64,000 nt of DNA from Rhabditophanes sp. KR3021 (lineage: Eukaryota > Nematoda > Chromadorea > Rhabditida > Alloionematidae): positions 372,001 through 436,000 of the forward strand of contig CAUJLY010000006.1 in the NCBI GenBank assembly GCA_963281155.1, in the 5' to 3' direction. Positions 46,758 to 58,569 of the stretch are shown in pieces. Positions within the stretch are counted from its first letter, which is position 1. Each line of letters opens with the position of its first letter. Both the position numbers and the translations under genes were made by a program. The notes below the pieces were generated by a model. It saw only the letters and a program-made list of their open reading frames with translations. It was not told the origin of the DNA and did not search any database.

Positions 46758-47784
46758 TTATTTTATTAAAGTACCGCCAATTTTTTTTACAGTTATACTG
46801 CCACGAGGTTGCTTCTTTACACAAAAATAAAATTCCAGGAATTCAGATCTGACACTTTTACTATAAAAATAAATAAATTTCTCAATTATGAAACTTACTT
46901 AAAAATAAGAAGAAAATACACGTCCATATAAGCCATAAATGACGAAATCCATAGCGATTCATTTTCTGTCAAGATATATTTTACCTTCCCATTATACGAA
47001 TAATAGTTTACTACCATTCTGTAGCAATAAACATACACAGCAAGCAAAATCAAAAGATTTTGAAACAAAGAATAAGCAAATAAGATCATTTCAGACCTAT
47101 TGTACTTGGCTGTTTTATTCAATTTTTTGAGCTTCACTATGCTCATAAAATTTAGAGCAGTTGATATAATTGAACATAATAATATAAATATTGTAAAAAT
47201 TAGCCTTGCCAGGAAAAGATCACCTTGTTCAATGTAATTCATATGGTAAATATTTTGTTTATTTGCAACTTGATTGTAGTAAGCATTTACATTTCGGCGC
47301 ATAATTATTGCAGGTGACATTAAAGTTAGTATAATAAGACAATAGAAAACTATCTTTTTTAATGAAAAATACTAAAATATAGATAGTGAACTATATCTAG
47401 TTATGTAATTAAAGCACTTACTTTATTATATTGCAATGGCCAGTGTAAGGCACAATATCTGTTTATGGCAATTAACGAACAATTACCACACAAATAAGCT
47501 AAAAGACTCGTTTGAAAAGATAAATAAATATATGGAAGCCATCTTATACTTTTTATCTCCTCAACCAAAAATCCGAAATTCATTAACCTAGCTGCACCAG
47601 TATCCCAGATAAAGAACGTCAATGTGAAGCAATAGTTGATCATTAACATCAAATAAAATCCTGTTTTGTAACTTTCATTCTTTTGAAGAATACGGACAAA
47701 TACAAAGAGAAATAAGAACGTTTGTAAAGTTGATGAAATTAAGCCCCAAATAGTGAAAATAATATCTTCAAGATTATCTGCCAT
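46758..47784 (-). CDS. srg-superfamily-like chemoreceptor, intact
   Basis: A 312-residue receptor with exons 47784-47422, 47371-46899 and 46860-46758. Exon lengths 1 and 2 (363 and 473 nt) are identical to those of the receptor at 44871, showing a recent tandem origin. Key parts are MADNLEDIIFTIWG at the start, NRYCALHWPLQYNK at the first intron, KLKKLNKTAKYNRSE in the third loop and the tail VRSEFLEFYFCVKK. All splice sites follow the local GTAAGT/TAG pattern and no defect is seen. Confidence 0.84.
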
Positions 47785-48306
47785 TAGTGATAAAAATTAA
47801 ATAATTATTCAAGAATTAAAAGAAGTAATTAACACGGAATTTATTGTCTATTATAATTCAATAGAACTTCCGCAGAAATTAATTTATCAACGACAATTAT
47901 TATGACACGATGAAATTCGTCAAACCTATTCAATTTAAAGCACATGTACTAGTCTTTTTCAGCTTCTGAATATTCTAGAAATTTTCCAATTAGTTTTGAA
48001 AATATAATATCGTGTCAATGCCATTTTATACTTTTCTTATAACAATTATGAATGCGTGAAACATGTGAACTTGCTATTCAGGAAATAAAAAAACAAGTCA
48101 TTTAACTTTTAAAAATTGTTAAACATATTTTTTATGAATTGTTTCCTAAGAAAAAATTATTATAAACATATTTATATTACTTAAATAGGATAAGAATGAG
48201 ATATTTAATTTATTACACGATATTTACATCTAAATATAATAATGTTTCCAGTAAAGACTGATTTCAAAGATTATTTGAACGGATGTTTTTAAAAAATTCA
48301 TTCATA
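47785..48306. other. No gene seen
   Basis: AT-rich spacer between tandem receptor copies. Confidence 0.4.
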
Positions 48307-48872
48307 TAACACGCTGATTTTATTATTTATTTGTGTTACTGTAGTGGCAAAATTGTCTTTTCTGGAACAGATATAAAATGCAGGTAAATTTCGACGAAAG
48401 AATATTGTTGAAGAAGCTAATAATAAAACTATGAAGCAATATAAAATTGTTTCTCTTATTGAAAAAAGCTAAAATGAATTTAATTAAATTATAAAAATTA
48501 ATATAACTTACTCGATTATAAAGCAATGGATCAAACAAAGCATAATAACGATTCAAAGCAATTACAGTACAATTACCATACAAATAACCGCTCCTTCAAA
48601 AGAAATATAAAATGATGGAACCCAACTAGTAGTTCTCAAATATACAGATAAAATGTCAAAATTTACAATTCTAGGCGTAAGGCCATTCCATAAATAGAAT
48701 AACAATGATATGAAATAGTTGATAATTAAGATTGAGTAAAATCCTGTGCGATAACATTCCTTTTTTCTATTATTTTTGTTATTACGAAGTAAAAGAATAA
48801 AGTTTGCAGCACTGTGGGTATAGAGCACCAAGTTACGTATATGATATCATCAAAAATATCAGGTACCGTCAC
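48307..48872 (-). pseudogene. srg-like chemoreceptor pseudogene, third copy of the 45-49 kb array
   Basis: Pieces in order on the minus strand match the intact neighbours: DIFDDIIYVTWCSIPTVLQT, then (other frame) CYRTGFYSILIINYFISLLF, then LYGNCTVIALNRYYALFDPL at an intron. Exon 2 starts LFSIRETILYCFIVLLL but jumps directly to the tail-like LPAFYICSRKDN, so helices 5-7 are deleted. No ATG is found at the expected start. Two frameshifts are also present. Confidence 0.7.
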
Positions 48873-49092
48873 TAACTAAGTTAAAAAAATATTACTGAAA
48901 AAGATATAATAAATAACTGTTTGTTTATAAAATGAGGATGTTTAAAAATGTTTAACAAACAATAACCGCTGGTTATTTTAGTTATTTATTTATGCACAAG
49001 AAACCTAATAATACAATAAATGATACACATATATACATAGTTAAATAATATTACCTCTATAAACTCTTTGTTAGTGAAAACGTATTATTAAA

Positions 49093-50814
49093 TCATTTTT
49101 TTTCAATAGTTGGTAACGATTGAAGTCTAAACAAATCTTTATTTATTATACTATGCAAAGCTTCCTGACCTTGTTCTGAAAAAAGCATTAAAGTACCATG
49201 TAGCTCAAGTTGCTCCAAAGCATGGCAAAAAAAGTGTGTGCTTTTGGGGTGATGCTAAATTCCCTACTATACGAGCCATTTTTGTAAGCATTTATCAAAT
49301 CATTCAAAGCTTCTCTTAATTTATCCTTGTCATCAGGAACGGCTTTAAGAACTAAATCATACACCACAGACAAGCATTTTAATATTGTTTTCATATTTAC
49401 CATTTTTTCACAACCATTAGGTAATGTAGCTATGTATTTATCAACATTTTTCATAAGTTTTTTAACATGATTTCCAGAAAATAGCTCCCAATAGTTTCTC
49501 ATTCGAATTCCAATTTTTTTGTAAAAAGTAATAAGTCTTTTTTCGTAAACAGCATTTAGAAGAGGCTTGATTTTAGAATTAATATCAAAATTGAGACCCA
49601 TTGTAATATGCAAAAGGGGCGTGATGATGTTTTCATATTGAATTGGGATTAAGGGAACATCTTTGATTCCAACTTTCTGTAACTCTTCTAATGAAGTTCC
49701 AGCATCATCATTCATACATCTTTTAGGCCAATTTGGTTCAAAATTTTTCCACTTTGTCTTCTCGTTTTTGTGATAAATGGTTTATTCATTATTATTTAAA
49801 GTACGGCTATAATATTTGCAATAGTAGCAAAAGAAATCTGAATTTTGTCCAGAAAATCCCATAAAGTTGTAGATGAATATAAAGTCACCAGAAAGGAAGT
49901 ATTTGATACTACAATTAATATTATCAAATGACAAAACAGTACAGTTTTCAAGTTGCTTAATCACCGAACCATTTGACATGCCACCATGGTTAGTGGCTAA
50001 AAAGTGATCCATGAATGTTCGATTGTCTGCACCATCCCATAATCCAATCACAGATAGAGCTTTGTACGAATTATTTTCATGATTGATTTGTGGTTCCTTT
50101 TCCTTTGTCACCAATGAGACATATCTTTACTTCAATGATTGATGAGTCTATTCTTGAATAGACCAAATTTTTAGCTTTATACAACGTTTTCAATCTATTC
50201 TGGAGAATTTCTTTTACATCAGAAGCAACAGATCCAGTCATTCCATTCTTTTCAATCGTAATATATTTTCCTAAAGGCTTGAGGTTGATAAATTTGAGAA
50301 AACTTGAGTATGGAGAAAAAGGAACTTTAAGATTGTATGATCTTAGAAGTTGATACAATAATTCAAATTTCTCCTGAGAAATATTTAGCGTTAGAAAGAA
50401 ATTGACAGTTTCTTGATCGCTAAGCATTTCATTAACTGCCACACAACCATTCAATCTTGATAACTGTTCACAAGCTTCTTTGGATAATTGTTTGTTGTTG
50501 TTGAAAGTTTTGAGAGTTTTGCACCAAAAGTTTATTCTTTTAAAACGTGAATTGCATTTTAATTCTTCATATGATTTTGTTGGTAATACAAACGTTTTAA
50601 CTCTGTACCCCGGTATTGAAGTTACTCGAGCTAATTGGGATTTTAAATCTCTATTTTCAGCTTGTAATTCACCATTTTTACTTTTTAGATCGTTTATTCC
50701 TTGGGTATACGGCAATAAGTGTTTTTTACCTCTCGATCGACTTTTGCTTGAAAGACGCATTGGGGCAGACTTTCTTTTATCAATGGAGTTCTTTGCTTTC
50801 TTAGTTTGCGCCAT
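49093..50814 (-). pseudogene. Decayed gene of an unnamed, mobile-element-like protein family (GDKG ... SEQxxExxH)
   Basis: From the ATG at 50814 the protein starts with a basic region and a short coiled coil (DLKSKNGELQAENRDLKSQL). Conserved-looking blocks follow in order over several frames: YSRIDSSIIEVKICLIGDKG, NNSYKALSVIGLWDGADNR, SGDFIFIYNFMGFSG with FFCYYCK, ITPLLHITMGLNFD, PKAHTFF and SEQGQEALHSI. I recall proteins of this plan scattered in many copies in cnidarian and nematode genomes, which suggests a selfish element, but I cannot name a superfamily. At least three frameshifts (one in a seven-T run) break it. A TTTCAG acceptor precedes the ATG. Confidence 0.55.
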
Positions 50815-51431
50815 TCTGAAATTAAAACATTAAATTTAACTTTTGCTGGTTCATGGTAATTGTTAGATTGACAAAACTTTATTATACCCATTCGAAAGCC
50901 CATCAAAAATGCTACAAGACTGTCGGACTCGATTTCGAAATATCATTTTGTTATCATGTACAATGCCCATTTGAAAAAAGTTTGTATTTTGGGAAAAAAC
51001 AATTCTCCAAAAAGTACCTTAAAATCTAAAATCCTCCTCGATGTAATACCTTGATATTTTTACACTTGTTTATTATGGTCTATCAAGTTTATTTACAGCA
51101 TAACATTCTATATTTGATGGACACAACATTATTTATAAGTATAAAAATGTGATACAATTTAAAAATTTTGTTTGATCAAAAGTGCGCAATTTTCCATTTT
51201 AGAACTCTCAAACTAAAATTGTTTTAAACATAAACATACGACACAAATTCAAAAATGTTATTAAAAAATGAAAAAAACAATTATTTGACCAAAATATGCA
51301 CTTTTTATTTTTCCGGCCCTGCTAGCTTGTACCACGTCCGTTCAAATTTTTTGAAGATAACTGAAATATTGTTCAGAATTTAATTCTTTACATTTTGAGT
51401 ATAATCATGTCACATTTTATTCAGTATTTTC
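50815..51431. other. No gene seen
   Basis: Spacer. The first 100 bases may be an upstream exon of the element-like gene (a minus-strand frame GFRMGIIKFCQSNNYHEPAK). No terminal repeats were found. Confidence 0.35.
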
Positions 51432-51737
51432 TTGATTTTAGAGGCCAATCCACTTTTCATATGCTATTTGGTAGGTGTGTTAGAAAATATAGCTTTTGTG
51501 CATGCTGTTAATACCCTTGGAACCAAAAGATCAATGGACCAATTTTATGTCAATTACTTAATGGCTTTACTTTTTCCACAAGAAAATATATGTTTAATCA
51601 TTTCAAACATAGTCCTTATCGTATGTAGTGAACGAATTTACTTGGGTGTAAAAAACATGATATCACCTTTTTGCTTTTGCCGAAGCGAAAAGAAAGTTAA
51701 AAAAACTACAAAACAACTTGTCAGAAGCAGTTCTTAA
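51432..51737 (+). pseudogene. Orphan 3' exon of a membrane protein, possibly a receptor
   Basis: After a TTTTAG acceptor the frame gives two hydrophobic stretches (LFICYLVGVLENIAFVHAV and NICLIISNIVLIVCSERIYL). A polar tail follows (CFCRSEKKVKKTTKQLV) before the stop. The layout suits the last helices and tail of a serpentine receptor, but no upstream exon is present and no family motif is certain. Confidence 0.35.
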
Positions 51738-52128
51738 TTGAATAAGATGTTTTTATGAATTAATTAAATATAATTTTGATGCATTAATCAACACTTTTTT
51801 ATATTGAGTTTATTAATAAAACACCTTTGATATATGTGTAAAGTTTATTTTATTTTTTGCGGGCGTTGAACTAAGTGGAAGCAGCTACTTTTAGCTAAAA
51901 TAAGAGTGTATAGTTTGATTTTTTTCTGTAAATAAACATGTTAACAGCTTATAAAATCTTTTCCTGAACACATTTTTAATTTCAATTTTTTGTTAAGCAA
52001 TAGTAAATATAGTCTGAAGTTTGTTCTTTTTTAATTACGTGGGTCTTTATTATTGTCATTTAACTACAGTTAGAGGAAGTAATTTCAGAAGATTATTGAA
52101 GTATTTATCAACTTTTTTCAATAAATGA
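51738..52128. other. No gene seen
   Basis: Spacer with polyadenylation-like AATAAA sequences. Confidence 0.4.
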
Positions 52129-53157
52129 TCAGCTACCAACAGTTCTAGGTTCTGCAGGTTTAATCATAATGATTTGACTTTTTGATGAAATGAATAAATT
52201 AAGAAAACGAATGACTCTTCTTCTTAAAATTGTGCTATTCTTACTAGAAAACATTAAGAAAGCTAAGGAATTGATAATTGGAGTTGCAGACAACATCGCC
52301 ACAATAACTGTTCCTCCACTATTCCATGTCCAATAGGGAGCAGTTGCCAAAGAAGCAATATATACAATTAATGGTCCGCCTACAATTAACGGACTACCAC
52401 ATTGAACAAGCAAGATCCGATTGAATTCAATATTCATTCTTCGAGTCAATGAAGCCATTGAAGATTCATATTCCTTCATATAATTTTTAAAAGTCAAATA
52501 TGTGAAGATAACAATTACGTAGTTTATACTTAAATATATTGCATATCCAGCCAAAGTGATATAAAGTTTAATGCTTCGCTAAAATAACAAAATGATAAAA
52601 TAATGTGGTTGCAAACCTACAATAGGAATTACTAGACTTTTTGTTGTTGGCAAAATTAAATCACTATCGTAAGTTCCATTTAATTTAAATTGATAAGCTA
52701 TGTTTAGGGGTACCGTTTCATCAAAGCTGCGACAAAGAAGAAAACTCATAATTGAGGGACATAAAATTGTACCAAAGCAACCATAAACAAAATGAATGTG
52801 GTTCATGATCTTATTCTTCACAATTTGAAAATATCTCATCACCATGATTACAACAATTAAACCAATATTTCCATAACAAGCAGTATACCAAGCAAAGATT
52901 ATACACATATAACCGAAATAAGAAAGCTCATAATTATAAGAATAAACCAAATGAAACACCAAATAACTATCCATCACAACAAGTTCAAGTCTTGCAACAA
53001 GACTAAACAAAACAAACAATGAATCAAATATAAATTGAGCAAAAACCATATTAAGGTAACCATTTTTAGGGTAATGTCCATACAACGACAAGCAAAGTAT
53101 ATTCAAAGACATTGTTGCAATAAAAATAAACAAATTTATTATCGTAGTGAAGAGCAT
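52129..53157 (-). CDS. Str-superfamily-like serpentine receptor, intact
   Basis: A 328-residue seven-helix receptor. Exon 1 (53157-52621) holds helices 1-4, including the RY box GLIVVIMVMRYFQIVKNK after helix 3. A 42-nt intron (52620-52579, donor GTAGGT) leads to exon 2 (52578-52129). There the stretch SLTRRMNIEFNRILLVQCGS before helix 6 and SATPIINSLAFLMFSSKN in helix 7 recall the Str/Srd group. No defect is seen. It is unlike the srg-type receptors next to it, so two families are interleaved. The ligand is unknown. Confidence 0.78.
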
Positions 53158-53678
53158 TATAAACAGAATATTAAATTATGACAAAGTACTTTCATACAAA
53201 TTCTTTTGAATCCATAAAAGAGATTATTCTATTTGTTTTGATGATTATCGCCATCCTTTGTATAGCTCCTATTTAATTACAACGAACTTCACATTTTCTA
53301 TACGTGTGGTGTTAAAAGTTATTAAAAGTTATTTCCTTTAGCAGCATATTATGTTGAAAATGATAAAGTTTGTGATTGTCGGATGAATAGTACAAAATAA
53401 TAAAAGTGCCTATTCTACGCAAGTGTTTCTATCATCGGATGTGTTATTCAAGCTTATCATGGCTGTAAGTTGCATACGAAATTTGGTACTTTGAAATAAA
53501 ATAAAAGTGATGTACAGAATTATGTAAAAATTAAGCAAAAAAGTGTTCCTTTAAATTTAAAAAAAATATTCTTTGTAAATTTATATGAAGAAATTAAAAG
53601 CATATATTATATTTCAATAAGATTATAAAGTATTTGTTTTAGTATGTTCAATTGCCTTAACTTGAATTACAGGATTTT
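53158..53678. other. No gene seen
   Basis: AT-rich spacer and presumed promoter of the receptor. Confidence 0.4.
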
Positions 53679-54091
53679 TTGATGAAACAAACAAATGTAT
53701 CAAATATAAACATCTACTTTTTAAAATTGAATGATTTTTGCTACAAAAAATCAAGACGTCAATGTATTGACAAGTACAAGAGGAGAATTTCAGCTACCAG
53801 TCTATACACAAGAAGTTACCTCTATTTAAAAAGGATAAGGAGAAAAGACTACTTTTTGCAAGAAAGCATATAAGCGAGCATACCAATTTTGGAAAAATAG
53901 TTTTTACCGATGAGAAACGATTCAATTTGGATGGTCCTGATAGCCCAATGAGTTATTGTTACGAAAGTAATGGATTACTCGTCAAACCTAAAAGAACGAA
54001 GCATTTTTCTAATAATGAATACTGTTTCTGTTCAAGATTTACCAATTACTGTTCAATGAATTCATGGTATGGCCAACTTCAAGACTCATAA
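53679..54091 (+). pseudogene. Tc1/mariner transposase relic
   Basis: The clearest part is IVFTDEKRFNLDGPDSPMSY, which matches the second-Asp region of Tc1/mariner transposases (vvFsDEkrFnLdGpD). Upstream, in another frame, lies a basic stretch with the feel of the helix-turn-helix linker (LYLKRIRRKDYFLQESI). Stops and shifts are present, and the final acidic residue and both ends are missing. Confidence 0.65.
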
Positions 54092-54303
54092 GTGAATATA
54101 TTTTTAAATGTATAAGTTCTTTAAATTCTCAGTAAAACAGCTTGATTCAATTTCACCTTTGCATGAGATGAATCTGATCTATTAAATGTAAGTCCAGATA
54201 AACATTAAATTTATTTATAATCATTTTGGAAGAATTTAAAAATATAATATGTATCATTTTCAAGGGTGATCGTTTAGTAAAATAAGTCCAATATTGTCTG
54301 AAA

Positions 54304-54730
54304 TAGTTGATAGTATGGACAAAGTTATTGTAAGGTGTGAGAAAATGAAAAGGAAGAGAAGAATTTTAATAACTTTTTTGAGGAAATGAATCCTAAATTG
54401 GAAAATGTTGTGAAGTTGTCTGGAAAGGAAGAAACATTAGTTGAAACTCCAAAAAATGAAATCGAAGAAGACGGCTTAAATTATAATATTATTACTTTGA
54501 ATGCTCCTTTGACCGATTTTCAAACAATTTTATTTTTTGAAAAGGTTCTCCCAGAAGCTTCGAACAAAGAAGTTCTCGAAGAGGTTATTTCGGAGGATTT
54601 TAACAAACAAATTCTTGAAGATGTTCTTTCAGGGGCTTTGAACAAATAAGTTCTTAAAAATGTTGAAACAATAGACAAACAAACAACTTCTGAAAAAGAA
54701 GCCGAAGGAAAAATTTCAAAAGGAATGTAA
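54304..54730 (+). pseudogene. Acidic ORF with 13-residue repeats, interrupted by a stop
   Basis: ATG at 54386 gives an 87-codon acidic frame (MNPKLENVVKLSGKEETLVE) ending in repeats of 13 residues: NKEVLEEVISEDF, NKQILEDVLSGAL, then NK and a TAA at 54647-54649. The same frame continues after the stop with VLKNVETIDKQTTSEKEAEG. The same frame is also open upstream to about 54340 without an ATG. It may be the remains of a larger repeat protein. No family is recognised. Confidence 0.35.
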
Positions 54731-55523
54731 AGAAATTGGGTTACGTATAAACAGTTGGTTTCATTGGGCTCTCTTTTGGCTTGTAATTTACTTAATTTTA
54801 TCTAAGTTTTTTTAAGCTTAAATATCTTGAGTATGAAACAAATTACTTTAATTATTGTTTTTTAAAAAAATATTATTAAATTATTTGATTGATGCTATTC
54901 ATTTTTTGTTTACGCCTATAATAAATCCACATTGTTAAATTGCTTTGAGTGTCTATTGTGTACAAATCTTACCTAATGTATAAATAAAAAGCGAAGCTTA
55001 AGTAAACTTATTCATGATTAAAAAACTTTTTGTTCTTGGACTTAATAGGTGGCTTGTTAATTTTAATATGAATAATAACAACACATACTTTTATTCAGAA
55101 AATTATTTGTTTGCATAAGATTAAATTTAACGAATAATTTTTTTGGTTATGCATGAATATTGCAGGTATAACTTTAAATGAATGATACCAGTGATAAAAA
55201 ATTAAAATTGTACTTTTTTTTACTGATACTACTCACCTTCCCATCTGTCTTTTCATTTAAACAGAATGACACATATCCCTTTCTTGTACAAATTATGTTC
55301 CTTAATATCAAAATTCAAATTTAAAAGCCCCTGACTCATACTTCATTGAATATTTACTTAACAGTTAGTAACGTCATTTAAAAAAATTAGTAACATTCAA
55401 TCTAATCAGTTTCTAACTAAAGTTAACAATGACAACATCTAAAAAATTGAATGATAGGACTTTATATTTAAGAAATAGTGAAACAAGTTAATATCATTTT
55501 ATTAATCACCTTTACCAGATAAA
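54731..55523. other. No gene seen
   Basis: AT-rich spacer before the cysteine-rich protein array. Confidence 0.4.
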
Positions 55524-56155
55524 ATGAAATTTACATTATTGATTCTATTAGTTTCATTTTTCTATATCAATGCTAAATCAAGCCAAATAATATCTATTCA
55601 AAATATCTATAAAGACTTATTAAAAGTAGAGGCAAATAAACCTTTACAAGACGCTGAAGATAAACTTACCTGCATCTTGCAATTCACTGGTTCAATAGCT
55701 GAGAGTATTCAAGGAATTGAACCAATACCTAGTCAGTGTGAAACGCATGACCCTTGTGTAACAGTTACAGGTAAAGAAGGGGATGAAGTTATTGGATTTG
55801 CAGGTTGTGCTAGTTTAATTACTAAATATGCTTCCAAACTCGTTAATATTCCAATTCCGGTAAGTAAAAGATATGGCTTAAATAAATTTTAATTATTATT
55901 TAGTATGATAATGTTTGCAAGACTGTACCAATTACTTATGAAAAACAAACAGCTGATGCCACGTTTTGCTTCTGTATTACAGATAAATGTAATGATTCTT
56001 TAAAAACTATCCCAGATCCCGTCAAGCCAACAGTTTCACCGGCACCAACATCTGCTCCCATTAAAACGACAACTCAGGGATCTGGAACAAATTATCTTTC
56101 AGCTATACTTTCAATTAGTTCTATTATTTCTTATCTTTTTGTTGTGAATCATTAA
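55524..56155 (+). CDS. GPI-anchored cysteine-rich (Ly6/ET-module-like) protein, array member 1
   Basis: A 195-residue secreted protein. The signal peptide is MKFTLLILLVSFFYINA. A cysteine-rich domain (CILQF, CETHDPC, GFAGCAS, NVCKTV) ends in FCFCITDKCN, the closing motif of three-finger (Ly6/uPAR) and nematode ET-module proteins. A Thr/Pro stalk and a hydrophobic end (NYLSAILSISSIISYLFVV) predict GPI anchoring at the cell surface. Exon 1 (55524-55859) and exon 2 (55904-56155) flank a 44-nt phase-0 intron. Two downstream paralogues have the same intron and tail. The function is unknown. Confidence 0.8.
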
Positions 56156-56199
56156 ATTTTCTTATCTTATCTATAAACGAGTCTGTATCCTAACAGTTT

Positions 56200-56455
56200 T
56201 AACGGATTAAAAAGACCACAACCAGCGTACTCTACGACATCTGTTCCTACTAGCAGTAGGTTCATTTAACACAATTGTTCTATATTACCTTCCTTGGGTA
56301 AACGGCGATTCCGTTCCTCAAAAGAACTCATATCTTTCTCTATCCTATTACCTTTCTCTGATAATTTACATTACAATGGTTTCAGCTGGATGGAATATTT
56401 CGCTAAGTGCAATGGACTTTTACTATTATCGAGTTACTAATTTGGCTAGATAATT
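56200..56455 (+). pseudogene. Orphan exon of a serpentine-type receptor
   Basis: The frame DHNQRTLRHLFLLAVGSF, then LYYLPWVNG, then SYLSLSYYLSLIIYITMVSA, then MDFYYYRVTNLAR and stop reads like helices 6 and 7 and a short tail of a receptor. It is a little less AT-rich than its surroundings. There is no other exon and no splice acceptor with certainty, so it is taken as a fragment between two members of the cysteine-rich array. Confidence 0.4.
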
Positions 56456-56841
56456 AACTATCTACTGTTAAACTATCTTTAAAAACTGATCAAAAATTAA
56501 AAACAAAATAATTTAACGAAACAATAAAAAACATGACATTCTGTATCATATTACCGTCAAGCTATAAACATATTCTTAATATTGCAAATATGCCCATTTC
56601 TTTGTCTATTTTATAATAAAAATACATATACTTATTTTTTACCATATTAAGAAGAAGATTAGATAAAATAATAAGAAACTCAACTGTGATATCAGACCAA
56701 ACAAAGTGGTGTAATGGAGCAAAATTATTAACTAAGTATAATATATTGTTCCGATTTATTTTGATAACAAATTTATTTTTCAAGATAATAAATATAGTTA
56801 AAGAATGAGTTACAAAATAGCTCCACCAGCTAAGGGACTAG
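56456..56841. other. No gene seen
   Basis: AT-rich spacer. Confidence 0.4.
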
Positions 56842-57304
56842 TCAATTTCTTGGTAACCATTTTAGTAAACTTTTTCCTGCAGTATAATCAACTTTTCCAA
56901 TCATCACGCCACAACATGACTCAGAGGTAGCAAAAGTCTCGGCTGAAGAAGAAGACCATGATGCAAATGGTCTAAAGTCATTGAAATGAACAATTCCCTG
57001 CAGAAGTTCCATATCCATAAACACCCCAATATCAAAGTGGTAAATTGTATTGAGAAAAGGTGATGGTGGATCCACTAATTTGCATCCAATCGTAGAAATT
57101 AGTGTAGATACTAAAAGTGACTACATTACTTCTGGCACGAGTAATGAAAGATTGAATAAAGTTGATGTTGTATTGGAGGTTATTTGACCAGTTGATTGGA
57201 GCAATGACCTTGGCAGCAAGGAATTGGGTTAAAAATTTAAGGAACATATATTGGCAACAATTGTAAATTGTAAAGATATCGATTTTGATTTTGATTTTAT
57301 TCAA
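56842..57304 (-). pseudogene. LYS-type (GH25-like) lysozyme pseudogene
   Basis: Minus-strand frames give INFIQSFITRARSNVVTFSI, then YTNFYDWMQISGSTITFSQ, NLPL, YWGVYGYGT, and finally FNDFRPFASWSSSSAETFAT and SESCCGV. This is the C-terminal half of nematode LYS lysozymes (YTN...W..I.g....lPLWY..., dFrpFg.W..p..kqf). Two frame changes are needed and the first half, with the catalytic acid residues, is absent. The intact enzymes digest bacterial cell walls in the gut, by family knowledge. Confidence 0.6.
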
Positions 57305-57980
57305 AAAATCTTAATTATTAGTGTGCACTTATTAGCCATTTATCAGGTACCCGAATTCCCGATAAGGTAATATATATTAATAATAGTGATATGTAGGTAT
57401 CAATGTTTTAATAATTTAAATTTCAGTATAATTTATTGCTTCAATTTTACTTTGATGACTAATGCGTAGAAAAGAGCAACCGTTTATTAATATATTTTAA
57501 TCTGCAGTAATAATAATAGATGTTATAATTTGCATGCCAATATGATATGCAAAGTTATTATTAAGAAAGATCAGTGATCTATTCAACAATGACATTGGTA
57601 CCTAAATTTCTTCATTACATAAAAATGATGCCAAATATCTTGTTATTGTACCTATGTATATAGAAAAATTATAAAGAAAACTGTGGAAAACTCAAATTAA
57701 TAGATAATGTTCTGCTTCATCATATTAAGTACAATTAAATGTTTTCAAAATTATTTTACCAGTTCTTCATTATTCTTATTTTTTGCACAAATGGCATCTG
57801 CTTACATTAATATTTGACATTTAAATAAGACATTAACAATGAAAAGTTAAACAACACTTTCTTACAAAATACTAAGAGTCTAAACAACTGTACTTTTTGA
57901 GACAAGATAAGATAAAATTCTTTAAAGAATAGTAATACAAATTAATACCACTACCTTAGTAATTGTCTTTGGTTGTCAAA
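57305..57980. other. No gene seen
   Basis: AT-rich spacer and promoter region of the next array member. Confidence 0.4.
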
Positions 57981-58569
57981 ATGAAGGTTATTCTATTGAT
58001 TTTATTTATCTTCTACATTAATGCCCAATCACCTGAAATGGAAGCTCTTCAAAATGCTGTTTCAAAGCAAGAAGCAAATAAGGTAGAATTGTATAAGGAA
58101 AGCGATGGGGCGCTTCTTACATGTGTGACTCAATTTTATGGGCCAGCCATGCTACGATCCTCGCCAATTCCACCGACAAATACAATCTGCAAACCACAAG
58201 TTCCATGTGCAAATATTACGGGGACAATTTCGAATCAAGATTTTGGAATTTCTAGTTGTGCTGACATTCTCAGTACTCTTGACCCTACCGTTGCTATTTC
58301 AGTAAGTACAATTGGCTTAAAATAATTTACTTATTTTTTAGTATAAAAATATCTGCTCCAACATTCCTATATCAATTCCTCAAATCAAAATTGACGTAAC
58401 TGTATGCTTTTGTATTACTGACAAATGTAATTTGCTATCAAATGCTCCAACAACATCTCCAACATCTGCGCCTATTATCACTACAACCAAAGGAACAGGA
58501 ACAAAATATCTTTCAGCACTAACTACAATCAGTTCAATTATTTCTTATCTTTTCATTTTGAATCATTAA
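57981..58569 (+). CDS. GPI-anchored cysteine-rich (Ly6/ET-module-like) protein, array member 2
   Basis: A 182-residue paralogue of the gene at 55524. The signal peptide is MKVILLILFIFYINAQS. Cysteines lie in LLTCVTQF, ICKPQVPCANITG, ISSCADI, NICSN and VCFCITDKCN. A shorter Thr/Pro stalk and the tail KYLSALTTISSIISYLFIL follow. Exon 1 is 57981-58301 and exon 2 is 58342-58569, with a 40-nt phase-0 intron in the same place. The first ATG that yields a good signal peptide is at 57981. The body differs much more than the signal and tail, as in surface proteins under diversifying selection (inference). Confidence 0.8.
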
